Source: Methylacidiphilum caldifontis (lineage in GTDB: Bacteria > Verrucomicrobiota > Verrucomicrobiia > Methylacidiphilales > Methylacidiphilaceae). Taken from it: a stretch of 64,000 nt of DNA. Every line of letters starts with the position of its first letter. The stretch's first letter is position 1. Made by a program: the position numbers and the translations under genes. The notes beneath the pieces were generated by a model. That model saw nothing but the letters and a program-made list of their open reading frames with translations. It made no database searches and was not told where the DNA came from. Shown here piece after piece: positions 28,296 to 37,483 of the stretch. The stretch lies in contig NZ_CP065957.1 of NCBI RefSeq assembly GCF_017310505.1, positions 930,001 to 994,000 on the forward strand, in the 5' to 3' direction.

Positions 28296-29087
28296 CTAAA
28301 AGAGGTAAAGAGTAGGAAAAAGAAAGATCCACACCAGATCAACAAAATGCCAAAAAAGGCCTGCAACTTCCACTCTGTTTGCTAAATGTTCGGGATTTCT
28401 TTTATAAAGGGAAGCACCTGGACCCCAAAAATAACCTAAAACCAATAGTCCTCCAAGAATGTGGAGAGCATGAATTCCGGTCATCGTGAAATAGGTAGCC
28501 AAATAGGTATTGTATTTTGGTACAAAATTCGACCACCAACGGATTTCATTCTTGGGAATCTCAAGAACTTTTTCTTCAGCCTCGGGTTTAGAAAAAATGG
28601 ACTTAAGTTGATAAACAAAATCCCCCGCATTCTCTGGATCTGGTTTGATTTTTAAAACGTCCGAGCGCATTGCTTCTTCTTCGCTCATAGCTAGATGCCC
28701 CGTGATTTCCTGGCCATTTTTAAGAATTACCCCATAGTGGTGAAATTTATCCTTGTATTCTACAGACTTAACGCTAAGAAACAAAACACCACAAAAAAGA
28801 GTGATTCCCAGCCACTGCCTATATTTAGCAAAATCTCGCATTTTCAGCGAGCTCCAGGCCAACACCATAGTAATGCTAGAACTTATGAGTACCATGGTAT
28901 TAAAAAGCCCCATCGGTACATTCAATATATGATGTGGCCAATGCGATGCTCCAAGTCTTAAGAAAATATAGGCTGAAAAAAGTCCACCAAAAAGCATGAC
29001 CTCGGAAGCCAAAAACAACCATATTCCTACTTTTGCATTATAAAGACCGGTATCAGGCCTTGCTGTAACTGTATAAGGAATCTCCAT
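28296..29087 (-). CDS. coxC: Cytochrome c oxidase subunit III with an internal insertion
   Basis: Subunit III supports oxygen entry and stability of the oxidase. The N-terminal half has KVGIWLFLASEVMLFGGLFSAY, and the C-terminal half FTMTGIHALHILGGLLVLGY and FWHFVDLVWIFLFPTLYL, all family hallmarks. Between the fourth and fifth helices an extra, mostly hydrophilic stretch of about 60-70 residues is present (about 120-185), including GVILKNGQEITGHL and many Glu and Lys. Typical CoxC proteins have only a short loop there. It lies between coxA and the subunit IV gene. Confidence 0.93.
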   Translation of the reverse strand: MEIPYTVTARPDTGLYNAKVGIWLFLASEVMLFGGLFSAYIFLRLGASHWPHHILNVPMGLFNTMVLISSSITMVLAWSSLKMRDFAKYRQWLGITLFCGVLFLSVKSVEYKDKFHHYGVILKNGQEITGHLAMSEEEAMRSDVLKIKPDPENAGDFVYQLKSIFSKPEAEEKVLEIPKNEIRWWSNFVPKYNTYLATYFTMTGIHALHILGGLLVLGYFWGPGASLYKRNPEHLANRVEVAGLFWHFVDLVWIFLFPTLYLF

Positions 29088-29129
29088 TACTGAACCCTCT
29101 TGTTTTTCTTCTATATATCGTTTTTGTTT

Positions 29130-30977
29130 TTATGAAGGAATCTGGGATAAATTTCCTTCTTTTCTTAATCTTTCTTCCGGTTCCCATTGCGGTAAATAAT
29201 CCTGTTTATATCCCGGGACACTATATTCATAAGGATCCCGGTAAACCGCTACGGGATGGAGAAAATTGCCATGTCCAGGAGGTGTAGGCGTTGCCCATTC
29301 AAGGGTAGTCGCTTGCCAAGGATTATCGTCGGTTACCTTTTTCCCAGCCCATAAGCTCCAGAAGAAATTGATGATAAAGGGGATCTGGGCAATGGCTAAT
29401 GCCCAAGCAGAGACACTCATGACCTGGTTTAACCAAAGCACATTCTGCGCCATCTGCCAACCCGCTCCACCATCATACCATCTTCGATGAACACCGGCAA
29501 AACCTTGAACAAGCATGGGAAAGAATATGCCATTAAAGAAAATGACCGTTGGCCAAAAATGCAGTTTGCCTAAAAACTCATTCATGTACCGACCTGTAGC
29601 TTTAGGAAACCAGTAATAAATGCCTGCAAAAAGGGCAAGCAGAGAGGCAGGAGCCATCATGTAATGGAAATGGCCGATAACATAATAGGTATCATGGAGC
29701 ACGACGTCTGAAGCCGTCCATCCCAGAGGCAATCCTGTCAGTCCTCCTATGCCGAACATCGGAAGCCATGCCAAGGCAAAAAGCATTGGGACATTAAATC
29801 GTATCGATGCTCCCCACAGGGAAAGCAGTAATACCGTTCCCAATAAAACGGAAGGAATAGAAATAATCGTCGTAAAAATTTGGAAGAAGGAAGTAACTGC
29901 TTGGCCCATCCCTGTCATATACATATGGTGGGCCCAGACGATCATCGATAGAAAACCAATAGCCAAAAGCGAATAAACAAAAACCTTATAACTCCAAAGA
30001 GGTTTGCGGGTGTTGTTAGCAAAAATCTCTCCAACAATACCCATGGTGGGTAGAATCTGGACATAGACTTCAGGATGCCCCAGGAACCAGAAAAGATGCT
30101 GCCAAAGAATGGAAGACCCTCCTCCACTTATATCCGCATGTTTGCCGTTTACAATCAACCCCTCAGGAGAAAAGAAACTCGTTCCAAAAAGCCGATCCAT
30201 AAGCTGCATGATTGCAGCCGATTCAAGGGGAGGAAAAGCCAAAAGCAACAAAAAAGCCGTAACCAGTTCACTCCAGACAAAAACAGGCAATCTCATCCAG
30301 CTTAATCCCTTGGTTCTGAGCTGAATGATGGTAGTAATAATATTCACTGATCCCAGCAAACTTCCCGTAATATTGAAAGCCATGCCTATAAGCCATAGCG
30401 TCTGTCCATTAAAAAGGGGATGAAAACCAGGTCCCATATCTGCAAAATCAGCCAATGGTGTATAAGAAGTCCAACCTGACTTTGCCGCTCCCCCAGGAAC
30501 AAAAAAGCTCACCATCATGATAACTACCCCAACAAAAAACAGCCAAAAACTAGCCATATTCAGTCGAGGGAAAGCCATGTCAGGTGCACCAATTTGCAGG
30601 GGAACAACAAAATTACCAAACCCAGCAAAAAGAGCTGGAACCAGGGCCATGAAAATCATCATCGTTCCATGCATTGCTCCAAAAGAATTATAAAGCTGTG
30701 GGGTCATAACCCCCCCCGGAGCCATTGATGAACCAAGAAGTTTTTCAAGAATAGGTCCAAAAACAGGAATAGGCTTTCCAGGGAAAGAAAGCTGCCAGCG
30801 CATCAATACCATCAAGAAAAAAGCAAAAAGAGCCACAAAAAGTGAAGTGACCATGTATTGATAGCCGATCATCTTATGATCGGTGGAAAAAACGTACTTT
30901 CTTATCCAAGGAATTTCTTCGTGTTTCTCATGAAGGCCATGTGCAGCATGTGAAGTCATCGACATTTCAGAGTCCAT
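29130..30977 (-). CDS. coxA: Cytochrome c oxidase subunit I (aa3 type)
   Basis: Subunit I holds low-spin heme a and the heme a3-CuB site where O2 is reduced and protons are pumped. The 615-residue protein has 12 or more helices. Motifs: low-spin His in FGAMHGTMMIFM, CuB His and proton-channel Glu in GHPEVYVQILP, CuB pair in WAHHMYMTGM, and heme ligands in DTYYVIGHFHYMM. The GHPEVY motif with Glu fits the A1 subfamily. The N-terminus before the first helix is His-rich (about residues 1-25), which is mildly unusual. It leads coxA-coxC-subunit IV-small genes-coxB. Confidence 0.97.
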   Translation of the reverse strand: MDSEMSMTSHAAHGLHEKHEEIPWIRKYVFSTDHKMIGYQYMVTSLFVALFAFFLMVLMRWQLSFPGKPIPVFGPILEKLLGSSMAPGGVMTPQLYNSFGAMHGTMMIFMALVPALFAGFGNFVVPLQIGAPDMAFPRLNMASFWLFFVGVVIMMVSFFVPGGAAKSGWTSYTPLADFADMGPGFHPLFNGQTLWLIGMAFNITGSLLGSVNIITTIIQLRTKGLSWMRLPVFVWSELVTAFLLLLAFPPLESAAIMQLMDRLFGTSFFSPEGLIVNGKHADISGGGSSILWQHLFWFLGHPEVYVQILPTMGIVGEIFANNTRKPLWSYKVFVYSLLAIGFLSMIVWAHHMYMTGMGQAVTSFFQIFTTIISIPSVLLGTVLLLSLWGASIRFNVPMLFALAWLPMFGIGGLTGLPLGWTASDVVLHDTYYVIGHFHYMMAPASLLALFAGIYYWFPKATGRYMNEFLGKLHFWPTVIFFNGIFFPMLVQGFAGVHRRWYDGGAGWQMAQNVLWLNQVMSVSAWALAIAQIPFIINFFWSLWAGKKVTDDNPWQATTLEWATPTPPGHGNFLHPVAVYRDPYEYSVPGYKQDYLPQWEPEERLRKEGNLSQIPS

Positions 30978-31111
30978 AGTTTTCTCCCGCTATGTTGTTA
31001 TAACATGTAATTTATTTTTTCTCTTTTTCAAATCAATTTATAAATTTTACTCTTTTTATCTTATTAATAAAATTGATTAGGCAAAAAAGTTCAATGTCAA
31101 TTTACATACTT

Positions 31112-31711
31112 TTATTCTCCAAGGTGGGAAAGCTCATCCACAGTCCATGAGCCTTCTTTTTTGCCGTACTTTTCTCTAAGCTCTTTGATCTCAGCTTCAT
31201 CCACCTTACCGGCATGATTACCCCAAGAGTTTCGAATATAAGTCATGATCGCAGCCAGCTTTTGATCGGTTAAGGCCGTTTTCCACCCAGGCATCACACC
31301 ATTGTAGCTTGATCCATTAATTTTCAACTCTCCAGAAAGTCCATTTAATAAAATGGCCCCCAACCTCGCCTTATTCCCTACGACATACTCAGAGTTTGCA
31401 AGGGGAGGATATTGTCCAGTCATGCCCAAGCCATTCTGCTGGTGACAGGCCGAACACATCGCCTGATATTGGTCCTTACCTAAGGCCATCGTATCCATTT
31501 TAGCTTCGACAACACTTTTTTTAACCTCTTCCTTGGATTTCGGCTTAGGAATATATCCCCAAAAGAGGCTTCGAGAGTCGAAGATGTTATTCTTCCATCC
31601 GCCTGTTTCGAATAGCAAAATATATAGAGCCAAGAGCACAACCAAAAAAGAGAAAAGCAAAAACCACCTGGGGATTTTATCTTTTGTCCTTTCTTCTAAA
31701 TCCTTCTCCAT
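31112..31711 (-). CDS. Membrane-anchored monoheme cytochrome c
   Basis: One N-terminal membrane helix (about residues 16-33) is followed by a periplasmic cytochrome c domain with heme motif CSACHQQNG and likely axial Met in YNGVMPGWKTALTD. It resembles a one-heme CcoP-like protein or a class I cytochrome c electron carrier. It follows the CcoO-like gene by 41 bases and precedes coxA, so it may carry electrons from ACIII or the CcoN/O-like module to the CuA site of CoxB. Confidence 0.85.
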   Translation of the reverse strand: MEKDLEERTKDKIPRWFLLFSFLVVLLALYILLFETGGWKNNIFDSRSLFWGYIPKPKSKEEVKKSVVEAKMDTMALGKDQYQAMCSACHQQNGLGMTGQYPPLANSEYVVGNKARLGAILLNGLSGELKINGSSYNGVMPGWKTALTDQKLAAIMTYIRNSWGNHAGKVDEAEIKELREKYGKKEGSWTVDELSHLGE

Positions 31712-31752
31712 ATTGCCTTTTACTATGTTATTAGGAGTTTGTTGCCTTTCTT

Positions 31753-32373
31753 TCAGGGTTTTTTTGGTTGAGTCTCAACCGGATAGGATCTATCCAAAGA
31801 GATCAGATAGGCAACTAAAGCCATTGCTTCGGGTGAGGGCAAAATTTGTATATCAGGAGGTACGCCTCGGGTCAATTCCTGGGGTAATGCTATTGGATTC
31901 CTTTTACCTTCGGCTCTTACTTTCCGAAAAAGATATCGATAGGGAGGCATGATCGTTCCAGGAAATACTTTTGCTGGATCATAAAGAAGGAGATAAAACC
32001 AATGGGGATCTTTTCTTCTTGTCCCTATATTAGAGAGGTCAGAGCCCATTCTCACTATGCCCAGAAAAGGGTTGGGTTCATGATAATAATCTAAGGGTAA
32101 AGTTCGACGGTTACCCCATCCCCTTGCGATGTCTGAACCCATATTGGCAGGTCTAACCACTTGGGTATGGCAACCTGCACAGCCATTAGCTCCATAGACT
32201 CTTTGTCCAGTTTTGATAAGCCCAAAGTCAGCAGGTGGGCTTTCATCAGCTGTTGGGGGCATATCCAGGACCCTAGCTGGAATAATGACATAAAGCCACC
32301 ATCCAAATATAAAGCAGCTTAAAATCCCTAATATCCAAAGAAATTGTTTAAACATCATCTTCAACTCAATCAT
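31753..32373 (-). CDS. CcoO/FixO-like membrane monoheme cytochrome c
   Basis: This protein resembles subunit II of cbb3 oxidases. After one N-terminal helix come VYGANGCAGCHTQVVRP with the heme motif, GSDIARGWGNRRT, and the family pattern LYDPAKVFPGTIMPPYRYLF with an axial Met. CcoO passes electrons to CcoN in normal cbb3 oxidases. Here its partner gene just upstream encodes a CcoN-like protein lacking most cofactor ligands, so it may act instead as an electron wire to another oxidase. An alternative start is the ATG at 32358. Confidence 0.88.
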   Translation of the reverse strand: MIELKMMFKQFLWILGILSCFIFGWWLYVIIPARVLDMPPTADESPPADFGLIKTGQRVYGANGCAGCHTQVVRPANMGSDIARGWGNRRTLPLDYYHEPNPFLGIVRMGSDLSNIGTRRKDPHWFYLLLYDPAKVFPGTIMPPYRYLFRKVRAEGKRNPIALPQELTRGVPPDIQILPSPEAMALVAYLISLDRSYPVETQPKKP

Positions 32374-33834
32374 TCATCGGTTATCTAGGCTCTGAGACAA
32401 ATTATTGATTTCTCCTTTTCGCTCTTCAACTTCCATTGGTAAAATCGTCATCAGCAACAACAGAAAACAGTAGGTCAACTGGGAGAAAAGGATGAGTGTA
32501 GCAGACATCCCCGCTCCTCTAAGATAAGGCAATACCGATTCAATAACCTCCGTAATGGGTAATTGCACATCTTGGAGTTCAAAACTCTGAACAATCCCTC
32601 CCAGGCATAGGAATATAAAAAGAAAAGTCATCCCATATATATTTGCCCAAAAAGTGATTTTCAAAAGGATTTCCGAGACCCAAGGTTTTTTATAAAAACA
32701 ACAAAAAAGATCATGAGCAGTTGCTAGTAATCCAAAAGAATAAAATCCATAGATAAAAAGCACAAGAAAAGCTATTTCTACAAAGCTAAAATGGGTAAAG
32801 CGACTCACCAAGGGAAATGAAAGAACTCCATCACCACAAAGCGCTATTAAAAAGCAATAGAGGGCGATCAGATAATATCTCGACACGATAGAAACCGGGC
32901 TAGCCTTAAAAGTTTCTTTAAACCGCTGCCACAAATCAATACCAATGGCTAGCGCTCCAAGGATTGCCAAAAATCTCGAAGCGATTCCTAGTCCTACAAT
33001 CCAAAGAGGAAAAGGACCACCAACTAGATGTGATGCACTCGAAAAATTTGAAAAGAAAAAAAACGTTATAAGCCCTCCCCATGAAAGAATTGAGGGTTTT
33101 TGTAGACCCCGCATCCTTTCAATGTAGTCATAGAGCATCGCCAGTCCTATCGGAGCTAGCCAGAGGTGCAGAAAGCCTTCATTAAACCACCATTCCATGC
33201 TCGCAAAAGCAACCCCGCGAATTACTTCCCAATGGAAAAAGACAAACAAGCTCCCTATGGCCCAGGGAAACCAGAGCAAAGATAAAAGGAGGTAGCTGGT
33301 TGAAATTTTTTTTGAAAACAACCCTAAACTTAACAGCTCCCTGACCAAACCATAAACCATCAAGATGTAATTCAAAAGAAGCAGAAACAAAACAAAATCT
33401 GGCCAACCCGCCCATGATAGGGAAGGAATCTCCCCAATGAGGACAGCCATCATCCCAATAAAAAGGGATATGTTCCAGAAAATTGCAGAAGAAAGAAAAT
33501 AGCCGCTTTCCTTGAAAACTCCGCTTCGATTGCTACCCACAAGATAAAGGGCAAAAGCCAACCCTCCGTTCATCCCCCAGCCATAGGAAAATACGAGAAA
33601 TGAAGCCAACTCGATGCGTCCAAAAGTCAACCATCCCCACGACCCAAGAAGGTTAGGAATCATAATTTTCCCAGCTCCAAGCAGAGCAAAACCTAGAGAG
33701 ACCAAAAGCCAGAAAAAAGCGGCCATGAGCAGGAAGATGACAGGTCTCATGAAAGAGCCATCCAGGGATATTTCTCCTTTACCGGCGGTCTGCAAGCCTG
33801 TTGGTTTTAAAGAATTGATTGTCTGTTTACTCAT
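32374..33834 (-). CDS. Degenerate CcoN-like heme-copper oxidase subunit I paralogue
   Basis: The 486-residue protein has 12 or so membrane helices, and short blocks align by eye with CcoN. In helix II the block GR..(6)..YGWGMNG has Ser78 where CcoN has the low-spin heme His. In WWFNEG, Glu219 replaces a CuB His. In SASHLVGG only His269 of the CuB pair is kept. In RFTHFSF, His348 matches the high-spin heme ligand, but the other low-spin ligand is Ser350. It cannot be a normal oxidase. It directly abuts the CcoO-like gene (TGA/ATG adjacent), implying a complex with it. Confidence 0.72.
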   Translation of the reverse strand: MSKQTINSLKPTGLQTAGKGEISLDGSFMRPVIFLLMAAFFWLLVSLGFALLGAGKIMIPNLLGSWGWLTFGRIELASFLVFSYGWGMNGGLAFALYLVGSNRSGVFKESGYFLSSAIFWNISLFIGMMAVLIGEIPSLSWAGWPDFVLFLLLLNYILMVYGLVRELLSLGLFSKKISTSYLLLSLLWFPWAIGSLFVFFHWEVIRGVAFASMEWWFNEGFLHLWLAPIGLAMLYDYIERMRGLQKPSILSWGGLITFFFFSNFSSASHLVGGPFPLWIVGLGIASRFLAILGALAIGIDLWQRFKETFKASPVSIVSRYYLIALYCFLIALCGDGVLSFPLVSRFTHFSFVEIAFLVLFIYGFYSFGLLATAHDLFCCFYKKPWVSEILLKITFWANIYGMTFLFIFLCLGGIVQSFELQDVQLPITEVIESVLPYLRGAGMSATLILFSQLTYCFLLLLMTILPMEVEERKGEINNLSQSLDNR

Positions 33835-33846
33835 CGCACTGGCTTT

Positions 33847-34212
33847 CTATTTTGATTCAGAGGGCCGTTGTATGCCGGGCAAATAAACCCCAGAGGCTTT
33901 GGATGTTTTCGACTTGTATTCCTTAACAATATCTTCCATAGCTTCATCTATGGGGATGTGAACAATTTTCTTTTCCTTATCAATCCACCCATATGAAGAA
34001 AGTTTTTTCTTTTCTTCGATCTGCTCTCCCAAACGCATTTGCCTTATATTTTCTGCTACCTTCTCATCTTCTGCTTTTCTTTTATAAAGGATTGACCAAG
34101 CATAAAACCCGGAAAGCAAAAACCCGCATAAAAATATAAGGAGAATGGCTCCATCCCTAAAGAAAGAGAAAGGGGCTAAAACTGTTTTTTGATGCTCTTC
34201 GCTCAAGTTCAT
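33847..34212 (-). CDS. Small single-helix protein of respiratory cluster
   Basis: The 121 residues have one helix (about 23-43) and a charged C-terminal domain with the conserved-looking segment YGWIDKEKKIVHIPIDEAME. I recall similar segments in small proteins next to ACIII and oxidase genes in other phyla, but I cannot name the family. It leads the CcoN-like/CcoO-like genes with a 12-base gap. It may be an assembly or scaffold factor. Its own upstream 265 bases separate it from the nos operon. Confidence 0.6.
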   Translation of the reverse strand: MNLSEEHQKTVLAPFSFFRDGAILLIFLCGFLLSGFYAWSILYKRKAEDEKVAENIRQMRLGEQIEEKKKLSSYGWIDKEKKIVHIPIDEAMEDIVKEYKSKTSKASGVYLPGIQRPSESK

Positions 34213-34477
34213 TTTTAATAATCAGTTAATTAATTATTAACTCCTATGCGTAGAGTGAGAAATTCAAATCATTGGGAATCTTATATAAAAAACCTCGTCT
34301 CAGGATAAAGATTTCATAAATTGGTCAAAATTTCCTACAAGGAGATGCTAACATGATAATTAAACTTTACCACAAACTTCTCAACCAAATCCATGCCTAA
34401 CTTTTCTATTTAGCCAACTACTATTTAGCAAAAAAATAAAGCTCACTATCTATGGGAAAATTTTTCCAAAAGAGAAC
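34213..34477 (-). promoter_or_regulatory. AT-rich spacer, likely promoter region of the oxidase module
   Basis: This gap separates the last nos-operon gene from the small protein that starts the CcoN-like/oxidase run. It is AT-rich and holds a TTAATTAATTATTAA stretch at about 34225-34240 and a small palindrome GGAAAAATTTTCC near 34455. I see no ORF or tRNA. A promoter for the downstream genes is expected here, but no hexamer pair stands out. Confidence 0.4.
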
Positions 34478-34840
34478 CTACGAAGATCCTGGTGGCTTTG
34501 TAGTTCTGAGGTTGAGAATCCACTCAACCATCCTTTCTGCCTCCTCCTTTTCTACCCTTTGAGGTGGCATACATTCCCATTTTGTCTTCCACTTTCCACA
34601 AGAACCTTCCAATACACTCTTTACAAGCACTTCTTTTTTTTCGTATCTCTGAGCTATATCGTAAAAGGAAGGTCCGACGAGAAATCTTTTCGTATCATGA
34701 CAATCAGTGCATCCCCTAAGCCTGAAAAGCTCTTTTGCACTAATCTCCAATCTTGGCTTTTCCTCTACACTTGTTTTTTCGCATGATGGGACATACAAAA
34801 GAGCAAATAATAGTAAAAATGATAAAAATAGTAAATACAT
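34478..34840 (-). CDS. Small lipoprotein-like cytochrome c, end of nos operon
   Basis: The 120-residue protein has a signal segment ending LYVPSC that looks like a lipobox, one heme site CTDCH, and a candidate axial Met in WECMPPQ. It begins one base after the nosY stop, so it is cotranscribed with the nos genes. Small cytochromes c at the ends of clade II nos clusters are thought to donate electrons to NosZ. A second cytochrome begins the same operon. Confidence 0.8.
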   Translation of the reverse strand: MYLLFLSFLLLFALLYVPSCEKTSVEEKPRLEISAKELFRLRGCTDCHDTKRFLVGPSFYDIAQRYEKKEVLVKSVLEGSCGKWKTKWECMPPQRVEKEEAERMVEWILNLRTTKPPGSS

Positions 34841-34841
34841 A

Positions 34842-35612
34842 TTAGAAATTTTTCCTTTTAAAGATTTTAAGATTCAAAAAAGAAATGATGAATGTGTAAA
34901 AAAGAGATAAAATAAAGGGTAAAAACCAGAATTCTTTGATATAGGAACTTTTTATCCACCTTCCCAAAAAGCCCATGAGCTCGTAAAGCCCCACCTCCAT
35001 AAGAAGAGTGAGTCTCAAAAAGTCTACCGGATTTATAAGGGTAAGGCTTATCAGCAGCATTTCCGCTGGATATTCAGAGAGAGCTATTACAAGATAAAGA
35101 AGGAGTGCATCGTAAAATATACAGAAGAAGAGCCACAGAAAAAGGGAAAAACCAAGTCCCTTTATACTATCTTCTATAAATAGGAAAGAGAAAATACCAA
35201 GGCTTACAAATAGGGGGACAAGAGAAAGATTGAGAAGCACGCACTTTAAAAAGCTTTGACTGAATCCTGCTAAGTAGTAGAAAGGAAGGAGGGAACCTAA
35301 AAGGTAACTAAAGCATAAGGAGAGGCTAATGCTTATACTAATTGAGAACAGAAGGATAGATCTTTTGACGGGTTGAGAAAGGAGAAATTCAAGGAAGTTT
35401 TTATTGCCGTAAAGAAATGTGGTAGTAAGAAGCAAAGAAAATAAGGACAAGGAGAGGGAAGAGAGATTACCATAGCTAACCACTGCCTTTTCTACACTTC
35501 TTCCAAACTCTAGTAAAATGTAAGTTACCAAAGCGTAGAAAATAAAGGTTGCAAAGGTCCATCGACTCTTTAAAAGATCATAAAATACATATTTTATGAG
35601 CTTAACAAGCAA
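34842..35612 (-). CDS. nosY: NosY, ABC transporter permease for NosZ maturation
   Basis: A six-helix membrane protein of 256 residues, the membrane partner of the NosF ATPase. NosDFY delivers sulfur or handles copper for CuZ assembly in NosZ. The N-terminus MLVKLIKYVFYDLLKSRW fits the family. The start is TTG at 35612, overlapping nosF by 19 bases. Sequence is hydrophobic and less conserved, so the name rests partly on position after nosD and nosF. Confidence 0.85.
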   Translation of the reverse strand: MLVKLIKYVFYDLLKSRWTFATFIFYALVTYILLEFGRSVEKAVVSYGNLSSLSLSLFSLLLTTTFLYGNKNFLEFLLSQPVKRSILLFSISISISLSLCFSYLLGSLLPFYYLAGFSQSFLKCVLLNLSLVPLFVSLGIFSFLFIEDSIKGLGFSLFLWLFFCIFYDALLLYLVIALSEYPAEMLLISLTLINPVDFLRLTLLMEVGLYELMGFLGRWIKSSYIKEFWFLPFILSLFYTFIISFLNLKIFKRKNF

Positions 35613-36295
35613 ATCACAGCCTCCTCAAGCCTTACCTTACCAGTTTTTTTCTTAAGATCCACAAGGCTCCCTTCAAAGATAACTTTGCCATCGGTTAGAA
35701 AAACCACCTCATCTGCTATCTCTTCCACTTCGTTCATTATGTGAGATATGTAAATCACTGTTTTATCCCTTTTTTTCTCTTCAAGGATAAAGCCCTTAAG
35801 TCTATATGCGGAGATGGGATCAATCCCCACCAATGGCTCATCCAATATAAGCAAAGGTGTATCAAATGCCAAAGCTACGAGAGCACCTACCTTTTGCCTT
35901 GTACCCCCTGAAAGGCTTGAAAACTTCTTTTCCAATTCTTTGCCAAGGTTTAAAAGGTCAAGAAGTTCCTTAAGTCTTATAGCCTTCTGATCCCTTATGT
36001 CCTCTATCATGGAGATTATTTCTCTCACTTTAAGGTTTTCAGGAAACTCAGGAATCTGTGGCATGTATCCTATTATTTTTTTATATCTAGCATCTCTATA
36101 TATATCTCTGTTATTTATAACTACCTTTCCCTTATCAGGAATGACAAGGCCAAGGAGGATTTTAATCAGAGTGGTTTTCCCTGAACCGTTAGGTCCGAGG
36201 ATGGCTATGGTTTTTTTTTCTTTAAGCTCAAAGTTGAGATCTTCAAAGAGCTTCCTTCTCCCAAAAGACTTATAAATTCTCTCAAACCTTATCAC
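35594..36295 (-). CDS. nosF: NosF, ABC transporter ATPase for NosZ maturation
   Basis: The 233 residues hold a full ABC ATPase: Walker A GPNGSGKTT, Q-loop in MPQIPEFPENL, signature LSGGTRQK, Walker B LLILDEP and the H-loop ISH. The LSGGTRQK and downstream DEPLVGIDPIS are typical of NosF. GTG start at 36295 overlaps the nosD stop by 4 bases. All Arg codons I read in two segments are AGA or AGG, and most Ile codons ATA, unlike neighbouring respiratory genes. Confidence 0.93.
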   Translation of the reverse strand: MIRFERIYKSFGRRKLFEDLNFELKEKKTIAILGPNGSGKTTLIKILLGLVIPDKGKVVINNRDIYRDARYKKIIGYMPQIPEFPENLKVREIISMIEDIRDQKAIRLKELLDLLNLGKELEKKFSSLSGGTRQKVGALVALAFDTPLLILDEPLVGIDPISAYRLKGFILEEKKRDKTVIYISHIMNEVEEIADEVVFLTDGKVIFEGSLVDLKKKTGKVRLEEAVICLLSS

Positions 36296-37482
36296 GGTCT
36301 CCTCATCAGGGGTTTTTTATCTAAAAGAGCTTGAGGATTAAGTAAAGGGATATACTTCTCCATAGAATCCATTATTCGGGCAAAGAAGCTCTCGTAAAGA
36401 AGTAGAGAGAGGGGATATCGCTCGAAGAGAACTGCCATAAAGGATACTGGTCTATAGGGCAAGTCTCCATAACCGTCCCTATCAAGATCATAACCTTCAT
36501 ACTTATCGTAGTAATTCCCCTCAAAGGTATTTGTAAAATAAGATAGAGTGTTGGTTGAAACATCAAATGCATTGCCTACTAAGGAGTTTTTAGTAAAAAA
36601 GTTATCCTCACTGTTAGCATATATCCTCACTGCCCAACCGTTGTTCTCAAAAAGATTTTCTTCAAATCTAGTCCTGTTGCATCCATCTAGGTAGACACCG
36701 TGAGTATTATTAACAAACCTATTTTTGTAAAGGAAGTTGTCGGATATATCTTTCATTAGGAGTCCGTAATTTGCCTCTCCTTCGTTCTTTTCGAAGGTGT
36801 TTTCCTCCATGTTTATATTTTTTGAATACATGACCGCTACACCTGCCCCGTTTTTGTAAAAGTAATTTCTCCTATAAGTATTATTGTTGGAAAACATAAA
36901 ATGTAATCCGTATCTTAGGTTGTATTCGCTTCTATTGCCCTCTATGAGGCTGTCCTTTACGAACTCTAGATATATGCCATCCCTTTGCCCTTTAATATAG
37001 TTATCTTTTATTTTAAGTCTTTCGGAATTCCAGGCATGAATACCATTACCAGAGGAACCTTCAGATTTTGCAAAACCCACCACCGTATTGCTTTCAATCT
37101 GACAATTGCTTACCTTTTCAAGATGCAAGGCAAAGAAGTTATTGAAAAATTTGTTATTTTTTATAACGCAGTTTTTTGAGTTTATCACTTTAAGCCCCGC
37201 TATATCTTCGCTGTAAGACATACCCGAGTTCTTTATCACAAAACCCTCAATTTCTACATCATCTGCCTTTACTGTTATCACCTGCTCTCTTCCTTCTCCA
37301 TCTATAATTGGCTGTCCCTTCCCTAAAAGCTTCACACTTTTGGTGATCACAATACCACCATTGTATGCTCCATAGTTTACCACAACTGTGTCTCCAACCC
37401 TTGCTTTTTCTATGGCACTCTTTATGTCCTTGAACTCACAGTTTGAGCATACAATTAGAACAGACATGACGAGACTTAGCAT
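36292..37482 (-). CDS. nosD: NosD, periplasmic copper/sulfur-related maturation factor
   Basis: A 396-residue right-handed beta-helix protein with repeated short parallel-beta turns (N-rich steps such as VINSKNCVIKNNKFFNN). A short hydrophobic start (LSLVMSVLIVC) serves as signal. NosD works with NosF and NosY in building the tetranuclear CuZ site. ATG at 37482 begins one base after the nosL stop. Length matches the family. Confidence 0.93.
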   Translation of the reverse strand: MLSLVMSVLIVCSNCEFKDIKSAIEKARVGDTVVVNYGAYNGGIVITKSVKLLGKGQPIIDGEGREQVITVKADDVEIEGFVIKNSGMSYSEDIAGLKVINSKNCVIKNNKFFNNFFALHLEKVSNCQIESNTVVGFAKSEGSSGNGIHAWNSERLKIKDNYIKGQRDGIYLEFVKDSLIEGNRSEYNLRYGLHFMFSNNNTYRRNYFYKNGAGVAVMYSKNINMEENTFEKNEGEANYGLLMKDISDNFLYKNRFVNNTHGVYLDGCNRTRFEENLFENNGWAVRIYANSEDNFFTKNSLVGNAFDVSTNTLSYFTNTFEGNYYDKYEGYDLDRDGYGDLPYRPVSFMAVLFERYPLSLLLYESFFARIMDSMEKYIPLLNPQALLDKKPLMRRP

Positions 37483-37483
37483 A

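Noticed and set aside
32374-33834. A functional cbb3 oxidase subunit I
   Set aside because: Four of six expected His ligands appear to be Ser or Glu, so a cbb3 activity is not supported.
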